64,000 nt of DNA from NCBI GenBank assembly GCA_022792885.1, contig JAAWBX010000006.1:35821-99820 (forward strand), given 5' to 3'. Numbering within the stretch: the stretch's first letter is position 1; every line of letters starts with the position of its first letter. This DNA comes from Lachnospiraceae bacterium (GTDB taxonomy: Bacteria; Bacillota; Clostridia; Lachnospirales; Lachnospiraceae). The translations under genes and the position numbers were made by a program. Under the pieces are notes generated by a model. It was not told where the DNA came from and did no database searches. It saw only the letters and a list, made by a program, of their open reading frames with translations. Shown in pieces: positions 43,130 to 51,300 of the stretch.

Positions 43130-44347
43130 CTATTCCTCAGGAATCATTTCAGCCTCCGGTTCTCCCCCGGAAAACACCTGGTCCACGGTCCATCCTCCGA
43201 CTCCGTCTTCTCCATACTCATAGGAAAAACGATTGACAATCCCATGACCGCCCTTTTCCCGCTCGTCATAATCATTCACAAATGCCGCCGAAACCACTTC
43301 GGACGCACGAATCTCGACCGGTTCCGGCCCCGCGCCGACCTGTGTGTAAGAGGCCCCGCTGTAAACTTCCGTTACCGTCACCACCGCCCCTACCGGCAGC
43401 TTTTCTATCAGCAGTTTCTGCCGGCCGGCCGAGGTAAACGTCATCGCTACCACACGGCTGTCTATCAGCCTGCCGTCCATCGTCACGTCCACCTGAAAGA
43501 CAAATTCCGCTTCCTGAGAACTTTCATAGGTGAGAAGATCCTTGACAATATACAAAGAACCATAAGGAATCTGCCCGGGCTTAAGATAGACGGACACATC
43601 GTAAATCCAGGGGCCCGGAGCCGTCGAACTTACAACGCCGTCCTCCCCCGCCTCTTTTGTCGGAATCGAAACCAGCACCGGTTCAAACGTATAACCTCCA
43701 TTTTCCGAATAGGCGGTTGTGACAAGATGCTTTCTTCCCTCTTCATCCTCCGCGGTCTGAACGTAAGTCTCCACACCGGTCCGGTCCGCACCTCTGGCAA
43801 TCAGCAGATAAAGCCCCGGTTCAAGGTCTTCCATCGCGCTGCCCGCAGCCACTCCCTTTCTCACCAGAACATTCGCGTTTTCCCCGGGCGTAAGCGAGGT
43901 TCCTGCGCCCGCAGCACCGCCGCCGGACGGCGCCGTTTCTTCGGGAGAGACGCCCAGCGTCTTTTCCGCGGCCTGCCGAGCCAGATACCGCCAGGTCTCC
44001 TGATTCAGCTTCCCTTCATCAAGCTCACCGGAAGCGTCAATCAGACTCCCCTCCGGCCCCTCGTAAAGGCTGAACAAATCCCCGTAAAAACCGTCCAGTT
44101 GATATCCGTATCCATCCAGACCCGGCTTTTCCACCGCGGTACCTACCCGATACAGATCGATAACCACCCGGGCTTTTTCCAATTCCTCCGCAAACTCTCC
44201 GTCCGAACTCGCGGCATATACGGTCAGAGAACACTTCTGGTTCAAATCCACCACAGGCGCCGCGCGGCCCGCCAGCGGCAGAATCCCTACGACGCCAAAA
44301 GCCGCTGCCAGCGCCATGGCCAGTATTCTGATTCCTTTCCGTTTCAT
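43130..44347 (-). CDS. Secreted pilin-domain protein without wall anchor
   Basis: From the ATG with AAAGGAGG eight bases upstream the protein has 405 residues. A signal peptide (about 1-30) is followed by a pilin-like N-terminal domain (CSLTVYAASS and VVIDLYRVG). A Gly/Ala linker follows, then the region LEPGLYLLIARG. Residues about 270-350 form a domain (GSLYIVKDLLTYES to VTVTEVYSGASYTQV) like the DUF7601/Spy0128-type isopeptide pilin domains. There is no LPxTG motif and no terminal helix, so it is released or bound by partners. It lies between lepB and the SipW substrates and could link the two fibre types. Confidence 0.72.
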   Translation of the reverse strand: MKRKGIRILAMALAAAFGVVGILPLAGRAAPVVDLNQKCSLTVYAASSDGEFAEELEKARVVIDLYRVGTAVEKPGLDGYGYQLDGFYGDLFSLYEGPEGSLIDASGELDEGKLNQETWRYLARQAAEKTLGVSPEETAPSGGGAAGAGTSLTPGENANVLVRKGVAAGSAMEDLEPGLYLLIARGADRTGVETYVQTAEDEEGRKHLVTTAYSENGGYTFEPVLVSIPTKEAGEDGVVSSTAPGPWIYDVSVYLKPGQIPYGSLYIVKDLLTYESSQEAEFVFQVDVTMDGRLIDSRVVAMTFTSAGRQKLLIEKLPVGAVVTVTEVYSGASYTQVGAGPEPVEIRASEVVSAAFVNDYDEREKGGHGIVNRFSYEYGEDGVGGWTVDQVFSGGEPEAEMIPEE

Positions 44348-44368
44348 AAGCATCCTCCTTTGCCAAAT

Positions 44369-44950
44369 TCATTGAATAATTCCCAACTCCGAAAGCGGCC
44401 AGACACGAAACAGGATCTTCCCCACCAGATGTTCTTCCCCGATGCATCCGATCGCCGAAGTCCGACTGTCCACAGACGTCGCCCGATGATCCCCCATCAC
44501 GAATATTTTCCCTTCCGGCACCTGATAGGGGAGCTCAATATCACAGGTCCCCCGCGCTTTCTCCGAAATATACGGTTCCTCCAACCGCACATTATTCACG
44601 GTGACGTTGCCTTCCTCGTCAATATCCACCCAGTCGCCGGAAACCGCAATCACCCGTTTTACCAGAATCGTATTGTTATAATAAAAAGCAATCACTTCGC
44701 CGGTTTCATATTGGGTGCTGCTGAAAGCCACCAGAATATCCCCGTCCCAGAGAGTTTCCGACATGGATGTCCCGCTGATCTGCAGTACCGGCAAAAACAT
44801 AACCGCTACAATGACCGCCACGGCCGCCACGACCAGAAGCGCATATACCGTACTTCTTACCACTCTGCCATAACTATGTTTGTGATTTTCCTTCCGCAGT
44901 TCTGCTTCTATCTGCTCGAGAGTCGGAGCTGTTATCTCCTTTTTGCTCAT
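44369..44950 (-). CDS. lepB: Signal peptidase I (Ser/Lys type)
   Basis: This is a 193-residue membrane peptidase with one N-terminal helix (about 32-56). The catalytic serine is in SGTSMSETL (S62) and the lysine in ILVKRVIA (K98), and FVMGDHRATSVDSR is present. It is the conventional class, distinct from the Ser/His SipW enzyme at the end of the same operon. The first 77 bases lie inside the end of the coiled-coil gene in another frame. I chose the ATG behind GAGGAG; a GTG two codons earlier overlaps that site. It probably matures the sortase-linked pilins. Confidence 0.92.
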   Translation of the reverse strand: MSKKEITAPTLEQIEAELRKENHKHSYGRVVRSTVYALLVVAAVAVIVAVMFLPVLQISGTSMSETLWDGDILVAFSSTQYETGEVIAFYYNNTILVKRVIAVSGDWVDIDEEGNVTVNNVRLEEPYISEKARGTCDIELPYQVPEGKIFVMGDHRATSVDSRTSAIGCIGEEHLVGKILFRVWPLSELGIIQ

Positions 44951-45386
44951 AAGCACTCCTCTGTTTCTTATACTCTGGTTTCCGTATACTTTCGATCACA
45001 CGAATCCATTCTCTCATTTCCGGAGTAGCTTCGGCCAGCCGCTTATTGTGCAGCAGCTTGATATTATACAAATATTGCTCGGCCGCCTTCTGCGCCGTAT
45101 TAAAAATCCCGTTTAATTTTAAAGCCGCCTCGGCGATGGAACCGGCTTCCTCCAATTCGATTCGGCGGTTCTCGCGTTCGGATTCCAGCGTTCCCCTAAG
45201 CGCATGAATCTGCTCGTCTTTGTGATCCAGACGCTTTTTCAACCGCTCGTAATTCTCCGTCAGGGAACGTAGCTCTTCCTCCCGCTCCTCCAACTGCCGC
45301 CTCAGTTCCTCCGTCTCCCTGCCCTGTGACAACAAAAGCTGAAGAAGATCCCGACGGCTGAGCTTATGTAATTCTTTATCTGTCAT
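44874..45386 (-). CDS. Coiled-coil protein of the pilus operon, function unknown
   Basis: This is a 170-residue soluble protein with no signal peptide. Residues about 20-80 form a heptad-patterned, highly charged coiled coil (REELRRQLEEREEELRS-like). A conserved-looking segment follows (LNGIFNTAQKAAEQYLYNIK), then a hydrophilic tail. GGAGG precedes the ATG. Its last 25 codons overlap lepB in a different frame, which ties it to the operon. I recall no named family. It may be a cytoplasmic assembly or regulatory factor for pilus export. Confidence 0.7.
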   Translation of the reverse strand: MTDKELHKLSRRDLLQLLLSQGRETEELRRQLEEREEELRSLTENYERLKKRLDHKDEQIHALRGTLESERENRRIELEEAGSIAEAALKLNGIFNTAQKAAEQYLYNIKLLHNKRLAEATPEMREWIRVIESIRKPEYKKQRSAYEQKGDNSSDSRADRSRTAEGKSQT

Positions 45387-45413
45387 AATATCCTCCTGTC
45401 AGGACCCGTCTTA

Positions 45414-46226
45414 TTATTTCCGATAACGGATCAACAGCCAGATCAGTAAAAGCAAAAGCATGGGCACCGCCAACGCCAACGCTACCAGCATGGGATCCAG
45501 CTTGATCGCTTCCGCCGTCACACGGATCGAAAGAGCCTCCTCCGTATTGGCGACCCGGCTGCCCCGAACCAGAAGGCGATGGGTGTTAACGCCGTACGGC
45601 GTACACGTCACCAGCGTGCAGTAATCTTTCCCCCGAATCAGTTCCAGCTCTCCTACTTCTTCCGGTAAAACAATACGAATCTGATCCACCTCATAGGTAT
45701 ACGTCTCATTCAATATCTGGAGCATAAAAACGTCCCCTTCGGACAACCGGTCCAGATTCGAAAACAGTTTCGCGGAGGGCAGGCCCCGATGCCCCGACAG
45801 CACGCAGTGGGTCCCCTCCCCGCCTACCGGAAGAGAAGACGATTCGATGTGCCCTACCGCGATTTGCAGAATGGACTCATCCACGCCGTGATAAATGGGA
45901 AGCGTACAGTCAATCGAGGGAATCTGGATATATCCCATAATCCCGTTTCCGGAAACATTGAGCATCGCTTCATACTCGGCATGTTCCTCCGCCGTAGGAA
46001 AATAACGGTTCGCCCGCTTCCAGAGCGATTCGTTATAGCTTTCCGCGTCGGCCAGGATCTGCCTGTAAGCTTCTTCATCCAGATTAGCAACCTCTTCCAC
46101 ATAGCCGGCGATCGCCCGGGACTGATGAAAAGAATTCCAGTAATCGCTGACGGTCGGATACAGCAACAAGGACAGTCCTGCCAGCAAAACCATTATTAAA
46201 ATAATTGTTGACAGATGTTTTTTCAT
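45414..46226 (-). CDS. Pilus-type (class C-like) sortase
   Basis: This transpeptidase cuts LPxTG-type signals and joins pilins to each other. The 270-residue protein has an N-terminal signal anchor (about 5-23), the sortase catalytic residues H146 (LSGHRGLP), C208 (TLVTCTPYG) and R217 (THRLLVRG), and a C-terminal helix (about 246-267) typical of class C. The usual lid motif D-P-F/W/Y before the barrel is not seen in the N-terminal region. It lies directly after the pilin gene, separated by a hairpin. Confidence 0.92.
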   Translation of the reverse strand: MKKHLSTIILIMVLLAGLSLLLYPTVSDYWNSFHQSRAIAGYVEEVANLDEEAYRQILADAESYNESLWKRANRYFPTAEEHAEYEAMLNVSGNGIMGYIQIPSIDCTLPIYHGVDESILQIAVGHIESSSLPVGGEGTHCVLSGHRGLPSAKLFSNLDRLSEGDVFMLQILNETYTYEVDQIRIVLPEEVGELELIRGKDYCTLVTCTPYGVNTHRLLVRGSRVANTEEALSIRVTAEAIKLDPMLVALALAVPMLLLLLIWLLIRYRK

Positions 46227-46252
46227 GCAGGATTCTCCTTATCGCTGTCATG

Positions 46253-46277
46253 CCGGGGAGGCAGGACGCCTCCCCGG
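46253..46277 (-). repeat. Intercistronic hairpin between pilin and sortase genes
   Basis: Perfect 10-bp arms CCGGGGAGGC and GCCTCCCCGG have a 5-base loop and no T-run. It sits just after the pilin stop. It may protect the pilin message or reduce transcription into the sortase gene. Confidence 0.7.
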
Positions 46278-46295
46278 AAACAACAAAATTTTCGA

Positions 46296-48314
46296 TTATC
46301 TTTCCGCGCCGCTCATGCGCTTTTTGGCAACCAGAAGAACCACGGCTGCCAGTACCAGAAAGCCTCCGGCCACGTAGAAGATTGTCGTACCGATACCGCC
46401 GGTCGAAGGAAGCACGGAGCCTTTATTGTTGACGATCGTCGCGGCATAAACGCCGAGAGTCAGATCCTCTCCTAATTGAAAAGCTTCGCTGGAATTAACG
46501 CCGATCGACCATTCCGCTTCCTGTTTTTCATCCGTAACCGTCTCCGGTACCTTACAGGAAATCACAAGCTTCACATCATCCGCTTTATTATAGCCTGCAG
46601 GAACGCCCGTCTCGCTGATCGTATATTCGCCGGCCCCCAGACCTTCAAATATAACCTTGCCGTCCTCGCCCGAAGTCGCAACCATGTGGACTTTCGTCGC
46701 AAGCTTTTCGATCTGAGTCGCCGTCTTCTTGGCGTAAGTTACAATCGCGCTGACATAGAGCTCATCATTCGGCTCTACCAGCGTATAAAGAGTACCCGCA
46801 TTGCTGTCTTCAGCGGGGTTGTAAGGACGATAATAGGCATCTCCCACTTTGACGACGCCGTCGGCCGCTTTCGCCTCCTCGGACGCATCGTCCGCAAGTT
46901 TCACATAACCTGCCGTCGAACTGCCGGATTCTTTCATTTCAGGGGCCGTCTGAGGCGCCTGCGTCGTGTAAGTACCGTCTTTCAAAAGATAATATTCTCC
47001 GGACGGATCGATCTCAAAATACTCTTTCTCGGTTACGACCGTCTGATACGAAGTACCCGTCAAAGTAAACGTCGCACCCGGCAGAGGCGTCGCGCCGTCT
47101 CCCTCGGTCTTTAAAATCTCAATCTTGGCTACATAAGTGATCGTGATGTCTTCCGGCGTCTCTCCTACCGGAGGGTTTTTCTCGGAATCCGGAAGACCCG
47201 GTCTATTCGTATCTTCCTCACCGTCATAATTGTGATTCGGATTGTTGGAATAAATCAACGTAACCTTATTCGGGTTTCCGGCTTCACCGATCACCGCGTT
47301 CGCGTTTACCGTAGCGGAATAATGAACGACGATTGCGGAACCCGGAGCAAAATCTTTGATGTTGCCAAACGCAAGCCGGAACGTATTCGGAGCCGCGTTG
47401 TCACCTGTGTACACGTATACATCCGCTTCCGGCATTACGCCGTCCACAGCCGTCGGGTCCACAACTACGCTAACCTCTTCCCCGCCGACCGTCACGGTAA
47501 TATCATTGTTAAAAGTCAGGCCGTTCGACAGCGTATCGCTTATAACATAGAAATACGTATCATACCCGCTGTATTCCGGTACCGTGCCGGTGATCTCATA
47601 AGACACCACTTTGCCGACGCCGGCCGTATTCGCATCTACCTTCTGATCGCCTTCCAGGATCTTCTTGTCAACCGTAGGCGTTTCCGATTTCACCGTCGCG
47701 TCCACGTCCGCCACCACTTCCAGAATGTTCCGGGTATTGGCGTCGTCCGATGCAGGATTGTCACCGCTATCCTGTACCAGATAATATCCCGCTTTCAAAT
47801 TGGAGATCGTATAAGTGAACTTTCCGTCCGCGCCTTCCACGGGCGTCGTCCCGGCCGTGCTACTCGCCGCGCCTCCCAGATAACGCAGACTGCCCGCGTC
47901 GTCCCGATCACCGGCCAGATCCGCGAATAATTTGGCCAGTTCCGCATCATTCGCCACTCCGTTCAGGGCAACGGCAACCTGGGCAGCCGTCGAATCCTCC
48001 GTCAAACCGGAAAATTTACCGCTGTTCACCAAAGCTTTGACAAACCCTGCCGGATCCGTCATATTGTCCCCCCATTCAATGTTCGAAAGGGTCTTCTTAC
48101 CGTCCTGCTCCAGGAGATCTCCCTTGAAGATCTGATAAGCCGTATACTCATGATCCGCATTCGCCACTCCGTTCAGAGTGATCGTAAAATCCCCCGTTCC
48201 CGCCGGTGTCAGCTCATCGTCACCGTCCGCAAACACGGTCATGCTCATTCCCAGCACCAACGCCAGCGTCAGCAGAAAACTGAGAATTTTCCTGGTACAC
48301 TTCATATGTTTCAT
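46296..48314 (-). CDS. LPSTG-anchored pilin backbone protein
   Basis: This 672-residue protein has a signal peptide (about 1-30, SMTVFADG) and several immunoglobulin-like pilin domains. One domain has PTVDKKILEG and VSYEITGTVPEYSGYD, a typical isopeptide-pilin opening with the probable cross-linking lysine. A C-terminal Cna-B/SpaA domain has EILKTEGDGATPLPGATFTL and the E-box GEYTISETGVPAGY. The sorting signal LPSTG (635-639) is followed by a helix and a KKRMSGAER tail. The ATG follows AGGAGG and overlaps the adhesin stop (ATGA). It is the likely shaft subunit, polymerised by the downstream sortase. Confidence 0.92.
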   Translation of the reverse strand: MKHMKCTRKILSFLLTLALVLGMSMTVFADGDDELTPAGTGDFTITLNGVANADHEYTAYQIFKGDLLEQDGKKTLSNIEWGDNMTDPAGFVKALVNSGKFSGLTEDSTAAQVAVALNGVANDAELAKLFADLAGDRDDAGSLRYLGGAASSTAGTTPVEGADGKFTYTISNLKAGYYLVQDSGDNPASDDANTRNILEVVADVDATVKSETPTVDKKILEGDQKVDANTAGVGKVVSYEITGTVPEYSGYDTYFYVISDTLSNGLTFNNDITVTVGGEEVSVVVDPTAVDGVMPEADVYVYTGDNAAPNTFRLAFGNIKDFAPGSAIVVHYSATVNANAVIGEAGNPNKVTLIYSNNPNHNYDGEEDTNRPGLPDSEKNPPVGETPEDITITYVAKIEILKTEGDGATPLPGATFTLTGTSYQTVVTEKEYFEIDPSGEYYLLKDGTYTTQAPQTAPEMKESGSSTAGYVKLADDASEEAKAADGVVKVGDAYYRPYNPAEDSNAGTLYTLVEPNDELYVSAIVTYAKKTATQIEKLATKVHMVATSGEDGKVIFEGLGAGEYTISETGVPAGYNKADDVKLVISCKVPETVTDEKQEAEWSIGVNSSEAFQLGEDLTLGVYAATIVNNKGSVLPSTGGIGTTIFYVAGGFLVLAAVVLLVAKKRMSGAER

Positions 48315-51300
48315 ACTCGTGTCCTCCTTTTCCTTTCTTTAATCTTTTTTCTATACATCAGGCCGCCCATCAGCATAAAACTGATTCCCGCCATTGTATA
48401 TGAAGGATTGCCCGCTCCTCCCGTCTCGGGAAGAACATACGTGTAAAACTTGTTGTTGTAGTGAACTTTGTTCACATCACCCTGCTCGATCATGCCGGCC
48501 GCGATCTTATCTTGCTGCAAATTCTGCCTGTCGGAAGACGGAGGTATATTGTTGATCGAGATGTCCGTCAGATATTCGGTGTCACTCGGCACCCGGGTTT
48601 CATCCGAGGCATCCGGATCGTCGGGATTATCCGGCGCGGACTCCCCGGTGTTCGGAATCACGGTCACGGCCTCATTCGCTTCGATGACCGTATATTTTGT
48701 TCCCTTCGGCAGATACCGGATAATAATATACTCGCCGTTTTTCAGCGTAAACTCGGCCCCGTCCCAGATAATCAGATCCGCACCCAGCTCCGTTCCGTTT
48801 TTATCATATTTCACATAGGAATAGTCATCCGGCAGCCGGTTTCCCTGCGCGTCCGTCAATTCGATCCGGAACGAAAACTCGTCGTTATTGTCAACTTCCG
48901 TCTCATTATCCCCTTCCACGGCCGTTACGGTCTTCTCAATCCGCAGGTCCCCGTAATCCTGATCGGTTTTTTCCGGATTCAGGGATGTCGCCGAAGGCAG
49001 CGTAAACTGCATCCAGCACGTAGAACCGGAAGCGCCGCGCTCGGTATAATAGAAAGTCAGCGCCCATTTCCCGCTTTTGTTTTCTTTTTCTTTTTCACAG
49101 TTCAGATTCCCGTCTTCTCCATAGCAGACGTCCGTATGCGCATGATCCTGCTTCATGTAGTCCCACAGATTGACATACTCGCCGACGGAAGAATGCGTAC
49201 CGCCGATATCACAGACCAGACGCGAATCATAGTATCGGGTCACCTGATTGTTATCGTCCACGTCCACCCGGCTTAAGAACACCCACATATCGTCATCGCC
49301 GAAGAAGTAATACTCCAGAGGACCGACATAATCCTCCGACAGTTCAAACCCCACCTCATAACGCATGCCGAAATAACTGTTGTGATCCCGGCCGTCGTCG
49401 TTCGTCGGGAAATTACCGTTCGCCACGGCGCCGGTGCCTCCGCTCCCCTTTTCTCCGACAAAATTTCGGCTCGTTTGAAGCGCCAGGTTTCCGATTTTCA
49501 TATCATGCCCGTCGGTTCCGTAAGAAGGCGCCCAATCCATAGGCCAGAAATTATTGGTCCAGATATGCGTATGAACCGTGCCGGCCGAAGGGCTGGGGTG
49601 ATTGAACGATTCCAGGTCGCTTACACCGGTCCCGTTTACCGCCGACAGCGTATAGGTATCTCCGCTGCGGTTAAACTTCAAAGAATACTGCCCTTCGTCA
49701 TAGGAAGTTTTTCCCGCCGCGCCGCCTTCATTGAACAGGTTCGGCACCGCAACCTGACTGCTGTATTGTATTTTCCCGTCCTCCGACAGATCTCTGGCCA
49801 AGCCGAATGTACATCCCTTATAACTTCCGCTGACGGACGGATGCCCGCTCTGAGCCGCGTTAAGTTTATTTAACAGATTGGCGTTCCACTGCTCGTGCTG
49901 AAGTCCGGTACCGGTATTGGCGTTCCCGAAAGCCAGCCGGGAGCCGGGTTTTCCGATGTAATTCGCGTCGCTGTTGATACCGGATCGTCCCGTATAGCTG
50001 TACCATGTCCGATCGTCCTGAGAAGACGTATTCTGCTGATCGGCCCGATTCCTGGCGTTCTCCTCCGTGCCGTAAATATACCCGTCGCTGATATCATAAT
50101 CGTAAAATGCCGCCGTAAAATCCGGATCACCCTCCGTAGAATCATACACCAGACGCAAAACCGCATTATCCCGGATGTACACATATCCGGAGCTGACATG
50201 CTGCCCGGTATCGTTATCCGGTATCGGTTTTGCGGTTTCCGACACGGAACGATTGGTAAAATGCAGAGCGCTGCTGTAAGTATAGCGATCCCAGTCGCCC
50301 GGATCCACGCTCTTTTCATCTCTTCCTTCTTTCAGTACCCACACTTCTTTCAAACCGTAACCCGGTTTGTTGCGCAGCGCGTCGAAATAGTTGATCGTAG
50401 GCTGCCGGATATATTCGCAGTCTCTGGCTTCATACACCTCCGTCAGCACGTTCTCCGTCAAAACTTTCCCGTCGTTATCCACATAGATGTTCCGGATCGG
50501 ATTCCCATTCGGCGAGGCAACGTCCCTGCCCCCTCCGTTTACAGGCAATTTTCCGCCGCTGGTATCGATCACCGGCAGCCCGTTGGAACCGGTTTTGCTT
50601 ATCATCTCCAGATTCGCATAATACTGCACGCGAAACTTCGGATTCGGCTGCCCCGTTGCCCGCACGGCCAAGGCGCCCGACGTCAGACTTAACCGCATCG
50701 GCGTGATCTCTTCCTCTTCCCGCAAAGACATCACCTGAATCTCACCGATCCCCGCACCGTCTCCGTCGAGAATCACGCCCGCCTCATCCGAAACCGGGCC
50801 GTCCGAACCGTCCCCGCTTAATGAATCGTCGGTTCCGTCCAGCAATTCCATTGCCTCGATCAAAATCTCATTCGAAAGCCCCGAATCTTCCGGCGCTTCG
50901 TCCGGATCGTTTACCGGGCCTTCTCCCACCGGACTTCTGCCTTCACCGGCCGCTTCCATCGCTTCCCTGGCCGTGTCCATCAGCGCCTGCGTAGGCATAA
51001 TCTCCGCCGTAACGGTACAATTCGATAAATCCAGCTCATATCCTTCATAACTCAGGGAGTACGCAAACGCCTGAAGCAAAAGTTCCTCTCCGGTATCGCC
51101 CAGTTCTTCCTCATAGGCGGCCACGGCCGCGTATGCCCCGGACTGTTCCGTCAGCGGTTCCACTTTAAATTCCAGCTTCGCCTCAAATTCTTCCTGCGTC
51201 AAAAGTTCTACCGGTTCCGATGTTTCCGGTATGTCAGCCGGCTCCGTCTCGCCGGACGTCTCATTCGTTTCTTCTCCGCCCTTCTTTGCGGGTTCGTTCT

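Noticed and set aside
43034..45028. 664-codon plus-strand frame opposite four pilus genes
   Set aside because: It spans several real genes on the other strand, has no ribosome site and its composition is that of a shadow frame.
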